Below, one piece after another: positions 23,120 to 34,324 of a stretch of DNA of 64,000 bases. The stretch is taken from positions 1,860,001 to 1,924,000 of the forward strand of contig JAHRHY010000007.1 in assembly GCA_019671135.1 (NCBI GenBank), written 5' to 3'. The notes beneath the pieces were generated by a model, which was not told the DNA's origin, ran no database searches, and saw only the letters and a list, made by a program, of their open reading frames with translations. This DNA comes from Linnemannia hyalina (Eukaryota > Mortierellomycota > Mortierellomycetes > Mortierellales > Mortierellaceae). Numbering within the stretch: position 1 is the first letter of the stretch; each line of letters starts with the position of its first letter. The position numbers and the translations under genes are program-made.

Positions 23120-26100
23120 TAACTGCTGCTGTTGATTCTGCAGTGGCTGCGGGAAAGTCTGGGATAGCTGCAAATTCTGGGGGATAAAGATGGACGGGAA
23201 CATTGGTGCGCCAGATTGGCCGCCTTGACCTTGCATGACAGGGTTGGTCGAGAGTCCTCCCTGTGACACAGGCGTCTGAGGCATGAATGTCGAATGAGGT
23301 TGTGGAGACTGTGACTGTGGTTGGGCGGGTATGGTGATGGATCCGAGGTCTCCGAAAGGCGCCGTCGAAAACTGTAATGGAGATGCCATGCCTCCCACGC
23401 GACCCTGGTAAACCTGTCGGGGAAACATGCTCGGCGTTTGAATCTTTCCTGGGGTTGAAGGCATCCTTGCAAGGCCACCTGGTGATTGAAGACCTGTGCC
23501 GGCATTCATCGCCCATGTCCTGTCGTAAGGAAACGTCTGCTGTGATGGCTGCGTACGCTGTGTTTGAAGCGCCCGAGGGGCAAACGTGCCAGACCCTTGG
23601 AGACTCCCCGGCAACGATTGCTGTCCCGATGAATTCGAGGAAATGCTGGAGGACCGTGGCCCTAAAATGTCCGAATCCATTCCGAGATCACTGTCGCTGG
23701 TGTTTCCGCTGGGAGAATTGGTAACTCCGAGGCCAATAAGCCCGGCCATGTTGCGACTTTTAGGATCCGCAGGGCTGTTGCTGCCTGCAAGACCTGTAGT
23801 CTGAAGGGTCAGGGGATGTCCAAATGACTGCGCATCAAACTTGAAGGGCGTCGCGGATTGCTGGACGCCTGATATGGCGTTAGATCCCATGCTGGCAAAG
23901 ACCTGCTGTCCGAGAGCTTGATTTTGCACAGGGAAGGTTGTTCCAGGGAGCAGTCCGTACAAGCCAGCATCGATGAGCGAGTTGATTTGGTCATAATTTG
24001 TGGTCATGGCGTTGCCACGGTTGGACGGGTCAAGGACAGGGATACCCGGCGGCAGCGCAGAGTTGTAGGACTGGGACCGGGCTCGGGTAGTTCCGCTCTG
24101 CCGTGAGATCCTCTAATGGACGTAATTTAGGGTTGAAGTGGAGATCAGATTTTCGGTCTCATCCTCTTTCTCATTCTCTGCATGGCGGAGTCGAACATAA
24201 ATGACTTGAGATATTCCGATAACTTACTCTTGGATAGTTGTAGCCTGGCTTGAGCTTGTAAAGTGCGCCCTCTTTCAAGAGCCGGCCCTTCTTGGCAGCC
24301 TTGGATATCGCCTGCCCACACGACGCGCGAAAAGTCTCTGGAACTGGATAATGCCTAGCAGTTACACATATGCAAAAACAAGAATATAAATATCATCATA
24401 CACTAGGTGATGAGTTGCGTCGACAAGACAGACAAGGTCGATACTTACTCTTGAACCCAGTCAAGAATTGCTTTTGGAGCACTGCCAGCGTCTTGCTTGA
24501 GATCTGCGATGGCCATAAAGATCATTTCCTCGTACGGAGGCAGGTCCTGGGCCTTGACAGAGTGGTATGAACCTGTCAAGCCAGAAATAGGTGTCTGTCG
24601 TCCAGTATGGCTGGCGGCGTTCGGTGTTGCTGGCTGACTAAGAGGATATGGCATGCTGTTGTTGGTGGGGAACTCGGCACCATCAGAGGCAATAGGAGGT
24701 CTCGAGGATGATGTCACTGCTGCTTGGACGTGATTATCGGTATTGATCGACGACTGGGCTTTTCCTGACGATTGTCCTGCGGCAGGTGTGACATGGGCAA
24801 CATACGGATCTACGTCGCACGACACATGATTACTTGGGTCAGAGGCAGAAGGGGGAAAACATGCGAAGGCTGACTGGTATGGTAACTCATTTTTGTGAAC
24901 TTACCAAAATAGTCAGCTTGAGCCCCCTGCATAGGCGGATTGATTGGGCTCGATTCAGTATTGTCCTTGCCCGGGCGTGAATCAAAGGGCAGGATGTTCT
25001 CGGCAATGGTAGAAGACATGAAGCGCTCTTGGTCCAATGGTGTGGCAGAAGGGGAAGAGAGACGAGACGGGTACAGCTTGATGGAGGGTGAGCTAGATTC
25101 GATCCGGGTAATCAGCTTGACCAGGTTTGCCTTGGAGAGGGACTTTAGATAGTTCTCCTTGATTTCCTGTGAAACCTCCTCGCCTGAGAGCGTCATGTCC
25201 TCTGTCATCGCCGACAATCCCTGCGAGCTGGTGGTGCTGTGGGGTAAACTGCAAGCATAGCAAACCCATTCTAGCTCCGTGATCTCGATATATTTGTTGT
25301 CGATGTAGGGTCGATAACACTGCTGGTGGAATCCGCGGTCGCAGATGTCGCAAAGCACTATTTGGTTCCCGGGGCCATCAGTGTTCTGACAACACATGAC
25401 GCAGCCTCCGTCTTCTCTTGCCGGCTGCAGCTGCAGATAATCTATGTAGCATTGGCAACGTACGACCAGTTTTAATACATAATGTGGTTTAAACATTTCC
25501 GCCAGTCAAGGTGGCTAGTACTTGAGGAATAACACGTACCATGTGCATCTGAAGGGATGGTGATCTGGTTCTTCATAAAGTCTCGCACCTTTTCACTCTA
25601 CGTAAACATAAAGGAAATGATCGACAACGATATTATTAGCAAGGACGTAAGTGTGGGATGTTATGTTAATCACTGTTTTGCAACAAGTCTCCGGAATGAC
25701 TTACTTGATGGCTCTGCAACTGACGTTTGTATGGTGGTGTTTGTCCATGTTGTTCGTCTGAAGGGTCAACTTCGTCTCCGTACTCATTCTCTGAATCCAG
25801 AGACAGAAAAAAATATAACAGTTAACACCATTGTTCTAGCATTAGGTATGCGTACAGGCTAACACGTTTCATAACCTCCAGACAAAAAAAACGTACCCGA
25901 CTTTCTACTTTCTGACTTTGACCGGAGCCTCTTGACCATAATCGCAGACTTTTGAATCGTCTCGTCCATCTCGAAGGGGTATATTTCTGCTGACTGAGCG
26001 CAAGAAAAAAAAGAGAAATGACAAAGTGTTTCGTTTTCTGAGTAAGTATCCGCTGTGTTGACAAGAGCATCATCAGTATATGTCACAAATCAATGAGAAC

Positions 26101-26524
26101 ATACCATGTTTTGAGACTTCCTGCCAGCTGAAGTTGCCTTTTTGGCCTTGAGTTTGGTGGCGGACGGGTTGGAACTCAAGAAACCTGTCGCTTGCACGTG
26201 TGGATGTGAGAGACCGCCCCTAAGTCGCTCAGCCTCGTTTGTCGTCTCTATGATGGATGAGAGTATCGGTCCATTGTCGATCTCGGATGGGACGTTTCCT
26301 ATCAGTGCAGGGTAGATATGAGACTGGTCCAAAAAAGTGCCGTCGGGTCCTTGTTCAGAATCTGCGCTGGTGAGGCTCAGGAGTGATCCTTGAGTTCCCG
26401 GGCCTTTGTATTCTGTGTCGGATGATTGTCTCCGGGAGTGGGATGAGTCTGATCCTTGAGTCGATCTTGATGAATGAAGCCGTGGTTTGCTCCTCTTTGT
26501 GCTCTTGCTGGGTTGCTCGGCCAT
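22367..26524 (-). CDS. PHD finger, linker-histone-like (H15) and polyglutamine chromatin protein
   Basis: Eight exons fit with consistent phase: 26524-26105, 25993-25897, 25790-25705, 25597-25540, 25441-24905, 24809-24449, 24354-24228 and 24112-22367, giving 1,143 residues. Residues 1-220 are basic and Ser-rich. A canonical C4HC3 PHD finger spans about 234-284 (CVMC, CDIC, FHQQC, CYAC), a module that reads histone tails. An H15 winged-helix domain follows at about 488-560 (starting PPYEEMIFMAIADLK and ending KKGRLLKEGALYKLKPG), normally a DNA/nucleosome-binding fold. The C-terminal half is Gln/Pro/Ser-rich with a long glutamine run (about 890-957), as in transcription coactivators. H15 plus PHD also occurs in KAT6 acetyltransferases, but no MYST domain is present here. 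A role in nuclear chromatin regulation is inferred; there is no clear yeast counterpart I can name. Confidence 0.85.
23038..23091. repeat. Pure trinucleotide repeat coding polyglutamine
   Basis: Eighteen perfect GTT units on the plus strand, read as CAA glutamine codons on the minus strand inside the PHD-H15 gene. Interrupted CAA/CAG tracts extend on both sides (about 22935-23130). The pure core is likely length-variable between strains. Confidence 0.95.
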
Positions 26525-28431
26525 TTGTCGAGGCGGCGGGGTGAGGTGATGTGTAGGCGAGTGCGCGTGTGAGTATGAATGTGTGTAAGTGCTCTAGTGC
26601 CCGGTCAGCAGTTGGTCGTACAGCCTTCCGCCTATATTATTACTAACGATTCCGCGAGGAATACGGAATGAGCTGACAAGGCCAAGGAAGGGGAAGTGTT
26701 AGTCTATCGTATCCGACCAGATATGAGCTTCTGAGCTTCTTAGTTTCATTGATCACTGATCCAAAGATCAATAATTCAATGATGCTCCGCCGCCGTGAAA
26801 TATGAAAGGAGTTGACTCTCGTAAAAAAAAGTTGTCGTTTGTTCTCTTACCTGTGCAGCTTGAACGTCTAGATTTGTACGATTGTGCAACTGAAGGCAAC
26901 CGTCCTTGTCCGTAAGATGAATATATTTGCTCTATGAAAAAAGTGGTATGGAGGGTATTTTCGGGAATGTAGCCAAGTGGAGATTTTTTTTAGTTTTCAT
27001 TTCTCTTTATCATTGTAAACGACCATTTGGAGGGAGTGTCCTGAACCTTGACGCGTTTTGGCTCTCGTTTTTTTTTTCCATTCCAATCAGCTTCAAGGAA
27101 GACTGATAATCTAGTGGACCACACTCCACTTTTGTTCCCCACATCAACACCGCTTGCGAAACCAGAAATGAAAGAAAAATAGAAGATGGACTATTTGAAA
27201 AAACGAAACTGGAGTTTTTACTCAGCCCTTTTGGAATGATATCAGTAGGTCCTGCGGGGATAAAGGATGCACAAGTTGCGACCCTCAACAAGAATCACTG
27301 TCGTGCATTCAATGGAAATGAGTGTGGCGGCGAAGTAATAGACTCTTTCGAAGGTGAATAGAAGCAAAACGACAAGAAATGGACATGATGAACACAAGAA
27401 GGAGTACAGGGGAGAGGTCAAGGTGCATAGGTAATAGCGTGTGCTGCTGCTGCTGGTGGTGGTGCCGATTGTGGGTTGTTGTTGCGGTTGTCATTGCCAC
27501 CTTTTTTGTTGTTGATTTTTCTTTCTCTTTGTTGTTGTTTACTATTAATGATATTGCCCTAGCATCAAATGCTGTTACTCGGTGGTTGTTGCTTAGAAGG
27601 GAAAAGAGACCGGGTGATACAAATGATGAGGATGGTAATGTTGGCGGGTGATATGCAAGATGTTACGGTAGGGCGAGTAGAATGATAGTCCAGATCCACT
27701 ACTTGACTTTTTCCGTTCTGTGTCTCCTTTCTATATGCGAGTGTGAGTTCTCTTCTTTTACAGGTGATGGGGTTGTGCGTATATATATATATTTTTGTTT
27801 TTCACGGTGCTCAGACGAGAGTGAAAAAGAGCAAGAAAAAAAGAACGTGGGAAAGGAGAGAGAGAGAGAAGGACAGAGAAGAGGGGGTGGGGTCATGTCA
27901 TGGGTGTAGCGCCTGGGATTGTTGTATATTTAGGCGGTATCGAGATGTGGATGTGGGAGAACGACAGAAGAGTGTTGGACCAAGCGCTCCAGCAGCATTG
28001 AAGGCGGGTTTCTGTCTGAACCCAAAAAATAATAATAATAGTAATATGAATGTGGATGTGAATGAAATGAAAAAATGACCGGCAAAAAAGCGAAAAGGAA
28101 AAAACGAAAAGGAAATCGGCAGCACGATGACAGGGGAGAGGAGAGTGAGCGAAGACAGACATATGGAGAACTGAGATTGATTGTTGACAAAAACAGATAC
28201 ACACTGCTCATTGTGTGTCTTGGCCACCCCCCAGGAACACAACAATGACAATGACAATGACAATGAGGCAGACAAAGGAGAAATAAAAAAACGCACACAC
28301 CGACACTAAATTAAAACTCAATACTCGACCATCGGTCCGCTGTCCAGCCCCCTCTTCAGAACCGACTGTTGCTATTGTTGTCGCTGTTGCCGTACGCCTT
28401 CTTCTCTCTAACTCTCCCTATGTCCCTATGT

Positions 28432-28479
28432 ACCTCTCTCTCTCTCTCTCCTATCTCTCTCTATCTCTCTCTCTCTCTA
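28432..28479. repeat. CT-rich simple repeat
   Basis: Interrupted CT array (CT units broken by single A or TAT). It sits about 130 bp upstream of an ATG at 28612, resembling the pyrimidine-rich leaders of other genes in this window. Confidence 0.85.
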
Positions 28480-30792
28480 CTTTCCCTCTTTCCCTCAGCC
28501 AAGCGATAGGTTGAATCAACCCTTCAGACTCATCCTCTTGATCATAACAAAAAGAGCAAAACAAAAACAAAACAAAAAAAAACAGCCATCAGATCTGAAA
28601 ACCAAAAAAAGATGGTTCTGATCGACGCCCTGATCCAACAGATCCTCCCTGTGCCTGAACCCTCCCAAGGGAATGGGGAGCGTTTGTCTCATCCAGAGCA
28701 TGGTGCGTCCCTCCTAATGAATGATGAAACGTCGGAGGTTCAGAACAGACCATGGCTTGTGCGATGGTGGTCATCCTGGCATCCCTGTTTTGTCAATTGC
28801 CGTCATCGGACTACTGCCCTGTGGTCAATGGCTCTCCAGTGTGTTTATGCTTTTTCCCTCCTTTTGTATTGTTGTCGTTGTTTTCTTGGCGAGAATAAAA
28901 GGACCGCAAGCGGTTTAAAGGGGAAAAAATGGGAGAAAAGGGAGGTAGCTGCTGGTATTGGCTCGGTGGTTGGGTGGGTGAATGGGTGGGTAGTGGTCAT
29001 GGGCCTACCTTGGTGAGGCGAGGGTTGTCAATATGTGTCGTGGATGCAATGATATGCGGGGCGAGTAGAAAAGGGACTAAGTGAGAGATGTCAGGGGGGG
29101 AGGAGAGAAGTAGAAAAAAAAGTGAAGGGAAGGAGGAGAGGAGGGAAGGAAGGAAGACAAGAGGGGAAATAGGAAGAAGAAAAAAGAAGAAAAAGAAGAA
29201 ATTGGAAAGCGCAATGAGGTCAATGTAGTAGGCTGAGAAGGGAGGAAGAAAAGGAAAGGAAAGGGACAAAGGAAGTGGAAAGGGACAAAGCAAAGACGAG
29301 GCAAGATGATGCTGTTGAGGTGATGGTATGTATGATGCCAATGGGGATTGAAGCTGGTGCACGGAGAGAGGGGGGGGGGGGTTTAATGAGAGTGATGGGC
29401 AGGTGAGCGAGCAGAGGTGAAGAAAAAAAGGATGGAGAGATAAATGGTGGAATAGGGCGTGAAGCAGGGAGAGGAGGGGGATTAAAACAAGGGTCAAGAG
29501 TCAAGATTGTTTGCCGCCGCTTATCCACTTTGACGAAAGTGCTGTCGACAAGTGAAAGGAAGGAAGAAGGAAGGAGAAAAAAAGAGGAGAGAAGGAAAGA
29601 GAGAAGAAAGAAGAAGAAAGAAGAAGAAAGAAGAAAGAAGAGGAAAAAGAGAGAGAAAAAATAAGGTGCCGCTCTCTCTCACACACTTACCGATTGAGTC
29701 GTGGTTGCCATCGATGCCCTTTTGTTGTTGGTTTTGCTGATGCTCCTCTTGCTCTTGCTTTGCGCTGGGTTCACTTCATAGGGGTATGTGCCTTCGTTCA
29801 TTTCGCGCCCTTGTCGAAAAAATGTCCAATCACCCATCTGACCCCTGCCGCCCAACTTATTCTCTCACTCTTCGTCTCACACTGCACCCCTCGCACTCTC
29901 CTTCCACATCCACACTTCAATGTGTCGAACCTCCTCAATCGTCACTCGCACTCTCGCCCAATGGTAGACTATTTTGTTTACTTTTTTCTTCTTAGCACGG
30001 CTGACTGAAAAAAACGCACAGCTTTCAGAGAAGAGTCAGTTGAACTGTGCTGTGGATTATTGCGCATGTCATGTCAATAAGCCATTGAACAAGAAAAAGC
30101 CGAGACTCTTTATGGCTTACAGTTCTTACAGTTCGGGTCTGTTGTTTGAAAGTACTAGATCCACATTGATCTTTTTTTGTGGCCCACACTCACTCTCCTC
30201 ACCAACTTACTTTGTTGTTGTTTGTGTGTTGTTGCCTTTTCTTTTGGCTCGATCCTCACCCAACAGACGCCGGTATGCCTCTTGTGGCTCTCTTAATTGT
30301 CTTGATAGTATTGATTGCAATGGCCACAACGAGAGCCTCTGTACAACTCTCCCACAGTTTTCAGCCAATTTTGATAAACAAATCCGCGATGTTCTTCTGG
30401 TCTGGTCTTTTGCAACCAGCTGGAAGAAAGGCAGGTATGGGGATGTCAAGATGACGATGATGAGGCGCGAGTGAAGAAGAAGACGTGTACTATAGGATTC
30501 TCAATGTGCGGGGAAATAATGGCAAAAGGTAGCTCGGGAAAATGCTGGCCTTGGCTGGATCTATAATTGCCTGCAGAGTAATAACAAAAAACAATGAAGC
30601 GGGTGGTCCAAGCTCTCGAATCTCATCTCGATGATGAGGCCAGGGCAAGGGTCTCTAAAAGGAGCAAGTGGGTGGGGTGTGGTTGGAAGGAAGGAGGGCA
30701 AACATGCACACGCAACCCAACATAACATCACATCACATCACATAACGCAACATAACACAACGTCACCTCTATACAGGGATCACCATCACCTC

Positions 30793-30796
<4 letters not shown>

Positions 30797-30823
<27 letters not shown>
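30797..30823. repeat. CT dinucleotide microsatellite
   Basis: About 13 uninterrupted TC/CT units within a longer pyrimidine-rich tract (30780-30950). Confidence 0.9.
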
Positions 30824-30832
<9 letters not shown>

Positions 30833-31489
30833 GTTCTTTCTCTTTCTCTCTCCTTTCGTGCGCGCGCTTACATCCAACACCGTCCCTCTCGCTCGCTCGT
30901 TTCTTCTTTCTTTATCTCTCCACTCTAACTTTCCTTTCTCCTATCTCCATAATCGTTTTTTCTTGTTTTTTCGTTCGACCAGACGCACGTACCCTGTGCA
31001 TGCGCTCAGCGCGTACAGGATTGTGCATGACAAGCAAAATGGATGCCGACTAAAAGGATGCCCTTTCCTTCTCCTTTTTTTTATTGAACTTTACCCCCTT
31101 TGCCAATGGGTCGTGTCGCCATCGTTTTGACTGGACCCCTTTTCGTCGTCGTCCTCCCTTCCTTTACTTCAAAGGCGAGTGCGGTGCAGAAGAGATCATA
31201 GCCTACCAGCAATTGAATTTTGCCTGAACGGATCCAACCAAAAACGAAAGGGGTCTCTCCCACATTTTTCAGGCAACAAACTATCCCGAGGAGGAAGAGA
31301 TGGAAGTTATAAACCATCCCGAGAGCGACTTTCTTGCTCTCCCACGTCCCGTTCTCATTCATTCTCTCACGCACATACATGTACCTACTCATGTACCCAA
31401 CTCAACTTTAACTCTGAGAGCAACCCTTGAAGACTCTTGCAACTCAGAAACCCCACCTTTCAAAGGCTTTGTTCCCGCCTTCTCTTGCC

Positions 31490-31512
31490 TTTTTTTTTTT
31501 TTTTTTTTTTTT
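31490..31512. repeat. Poly-T run of 23 bases
   Basis: Twenty-three consecutive T on the plus strand, followed directly by GA and a G7 run. It could be the poly(A) end of a minus-strand retrocopy, but no element body is recognisable next to it. Confidence 0.9.
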
Positions 31513-31534
31513 GAGGGGGGGCACCTACTCACAC

Positions 31535-31567
31535 TTTCGATCGACTCGGAAAATCGATCGATCGAAA
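31535..31567. repeat. Perfect 10-bp inverted repeat
   Basis: Arms TTTCGATCGA (31535-31544) and TCGATCGAAA (31558-31567) are perfect reverse complements with a 13-nt spacer, so they could form a hairpin. The repeat lies just right of the poly-T run. Confidence 0.8.
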
Positions 31568-31872
31568 AATAAAAAAAAAAGTAGCTTTTGAAGCGAGACA
31601 TTGGGATCCCATTCACATGATAATAATGAGTGGTATCTTTTTTCTTGTTTTATTCTAACCCGTGGAGCAAGCGTACCCGTGAGATAGTGAAGTTTTTTTT
31701 TCTTCATTCTTAGTTCAATCGGCGAATGGTTCGAGAGCACTTTAATATGAAGAGCTTTTTTGTTTTCATTTTATGATGATCGACACAGCCTTCTCCCTTT
31801 TCTTCGCTGCTGGCAGAAAGATAAGAAGAGATGGAGAGAGAGGTAGTCACTGAGAGTTATTTTTGTACTACA

Positions 31873-33321
31873 TTAACTTGCATGGTCTGGAGAGACGATC
31901 TGCTGGGTGCCATGGTATTCAGGCGCTGTCTCGGTGCCACAAGATAACACACTGTGACAATGCGCGTCACATTCGGCAAGATGTCGGGCTGTCGGGTCCG
32001 TCACCGTCGTGAACGAAATCGTGTTCTGACGGGAGAGCATTCCGTTGTTCCCAGCTACTTTGATTCGCTGTCGTAGCTGTTGTCGCTGTTCGGCCGCCCA
32101 GAGCTGTTTGTGGAGCTGCTTCTTCTTGGCCGCAATCTGTTGTCGGAAACCCTCCACCTCGAAACGAGAGTAAGATGACTCTGCTAGGCGGTCGTGTTGG
32201 CGCAAGGCTCGGAACTCCTGAATTGCATCGTAATCGTCCTGGTCCATGTCATCGATGCTGTTGTTTTCGCCCTCAACATCGCCACTGGGAGTGGTCTGGG
32301 CCGAGAAGCGCCTTTGCTTACCATGCACAGCTAAGCTCAAGGCGATCCTGGGACACCCTTTAATGCACTCCAAGAGTTGTATCCTGCAGAGACTGAATGG
32401 GATTGGATATTGCCAGTTGTGGATTGTATTGGTTGTACCTGCAGTGCATACACAGTTCCATTCCAAGGTCTCGGTATTGCTAGATGAAAACACATAAAGT
32501 GTACAGAACATATCGGCGATAGGAAAAAAAGAGACGATTGTGTCAGCATGCGTATGACCTTTCTCTACCCATCATCGTCTTTGTCGGTTTATTTCCCGCC
32601 CTTCCTGCCTTGGGAACTGCATATTGTTTTTGAATGTGGCCGACAAAAAGCACCTTTATCGATATGAGATAAACCTGCGCATGCTTATTATTTCTCTCAG
32701 GTGCAAATCCCTCTCTCCATTCTTATTCTCCCCGTCCATCCCCTTGTCTTTCTCGCTTTTTCACACACACCACCACGCCCATGCACACACAACACCCTCC
32801 TTTCGGCTAGTTACTCTTTTGCTCAGTTACCTCCTAAAAAGTATTGTACCAAGGATTGTAATACTGAACATAGTCGAATCGCAACTCAAAATGCTACTGA
32901 AACATTACAGGTCCAAGTTGCTGGTATCATATCTCTTAGCGCCCGCACGGCTTCCATTCTTGAATGAAACTGGTTTTGCCATTGTAAGTCCTTAGTGCAA
33001 TACATTTTGGGAAGCGACTGTTCGTCCAAACCAAACAAAAAATGACAGTTAGGTCGATGTTATTGTTTGTAGTTGTCGAATGGGGTCATACCAATCATTA
33101 GCCTGGACGTTGTTTTGGCACGAGGCAGCGCACATTGCGGCTTGGTTGGAACAGAGGGTTTCCCGCATGAAAGCGTCGACCTTTGTTGGGAGTGTTCCGG
33201 CAAAAACCGAGTCGACAATGGTTGTCGTTCCTGTGAGACTATTGCTGATACTGAGTCCGAGCGTTAGGAGTAATAGTAGTTGTGAGGTAGACGAGGAGAT
33301 GTTCTTTTTTTGGGTCCGCAT
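31873..33321 (-). CDS. Secreted cysteine-patterned protein (DUF7707-like) with charged C-terminal extension
   Basis: Two exons, 33321-33092 and 32479-31873, join in phase across a 612-nt intron to give 278 residues; the junction makes a cysteine codon (TG|C). A signal peptide is clear: a hydrophobic LLLLLTLGL core after MRTQKKN. Residues about 50-125 carry nine cysteines in the order seen in fungal DUF7707 proteins (LCSNQAAMCAASC, EWNCVC, then PIPFSLCRIQLLECIKGCP). These are extracellular and usually end in a Ser-rich GPI signal. Here the frame instead continues for about 145 residues into an acidic, then Arg/Gln-rich, coiled-coil-like segment. A donor-like GTAAGC after the LAVHG codons could end the second exon early, so the 3' end is uncertain. 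The role of the family is unknown. Confidence 0.6.
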
Positions 33322-34324
33322 GTTGCTGTTGCTGTTGTTATGACGCTGCTGAAGTTGCTGGCAAGCTTGTTGCTGGTTTGACTTCGATGTTGGAAGAGGG
33401 CGGAAGGAAGAAGAGGGAAGGGGGTGAGTCCGTGTAAAACAAAAGAAAGAAGGAAGAATGAAAAAGTGAAATTGAGTGTGGGTTGCAAGGGGCGACAGCA
33501 GAGAGTCGTCTTATTGCCCCTTTCCTTCACAACACGAGGAATTCAAGGTGGAAGAGTATTCCTATCTATCCTTTACACCTCTTCATAACATTCCCCCCCG
33601 AGATTATCGGTACGGCAGCGAGAATATATTTGTTTAATTGTCATCCTGCTCAGTATCGATGGGGGGTTTTTTTCATCCTTGAATGTTCAGTGGCGCAGTT
33701 TACAACGATTATTAACTGATCAAACCATAGACTGATCAGTTCTGAGACTGACGCGAAAAGGTACCTGAGACGCCCATGATGAACACTCTGATCAGTGCCT
33801 GAAACTGACGCATACCTCTCTTCGTCTCCTAGCCATTTTGTTATTAAAAGAGAAACCAACGTGTTCTTTTTCAGTTTCAAAAATGAATGCTGGAAACATA
33901 GCGACATATTTTCATGCCATTCAATAATTCTGAGCATTGTAGCTATAGACTATCACACGTCTACTTTACCAGGCTATAGAAACCCTAGTAGAGCGTCGTA
34001 GGAGAAGCTCGTGTCATAGAAAATGAGCTTGGCGACAAAGCACAAAGACAGAGACAAGAGCGAAGAAGGCGTGGCGCTATCTTGACGAATCAAAGCGGAA
34101 TTGATAATAAAACTGCGCAAGCTCCTTTATTACCTTTTTGGTTGCAGCCAAGACCCAAAGAAGAGCAAATGTGCCTGGGCCGTTGTGAACCACGCCACCT
34201 CCCTTCCCATCGTCAGTTTCTTTCGTCTGTTCTCACACAAACTCATCACCTCTTTACCATCCGCTCCTCTCTCTATTTTTTCAGGAATCGGCAAACACGA
34301 CACCCACGCTGTCAAAGTGCTATT
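33322..34324. promoter_or_regulatory. Divergent promoter region, DUF7707-like gene and PTC5-like gene
   Basis: A 1 kb region that must hold both promoters. A TTTTTTCAG acceptor ending at 34283 suggests a 5'-UTR intron in the plus-strand phosphatase gene. A short direct repeat lies at 33732-33811. No coding sequence is recognised. Confidence 0.4.
33732..33811. repeat. Imperfect ~24-bp direct repeat
   Basis: Two copies, 33732-33754 and 33788-33811, both begin CTGATCAGT and end ACTGACGC, with a few differences between. The copies start 56 bp apart. A third partial CTGATCA lies just left, near 33716. Confidence 0.7.

Larger units (their letters stand above)
26525..31872. other. 5.3 kb region without a convincing gene
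   Basis: The left end should be the promoter of the PHD-H15 gene, whose start codon is at 26524. The rest contains CT arrays, GA-rich minus-strand tracts (29.05-29.65 kb), A- and T-runs, and many short frames of biased composition. Two places look like possible small genes: an ATG at 28612 in an A-rich context directly after a CT-rich leader, and a 59-codon frame at 30275-30454 with a hydrophobic start right after a plausible splice acceptor. Neither has a recognisable product. No tRNA or transposase signature was seen. Confidence 0.4.

Noticed and set aside
22469..23187. Plus-strand frames encoding long Leu, Cys, Val or Ala runs
   Set aside because: These are other-frame readings of the CAA/CAG repeat in the PHD-H15 gene.
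28997..29686. Several minus-strand frames rich in Ser, Leu, Phe and Pro
   Set aside because: They arise from a GA/CT simple-sequence tract; composition is low-complexity and no domain or splice structure supports them.
34082..34324. In-frame extension upstream of the PTC5-like start
   Set aside because: It begins without a clear ATG context, includes a TTTTTTCAG acceptor typical of a leader intron, and would put a non-targeting sequence ahead of the presequence MSLSRLASAAF.
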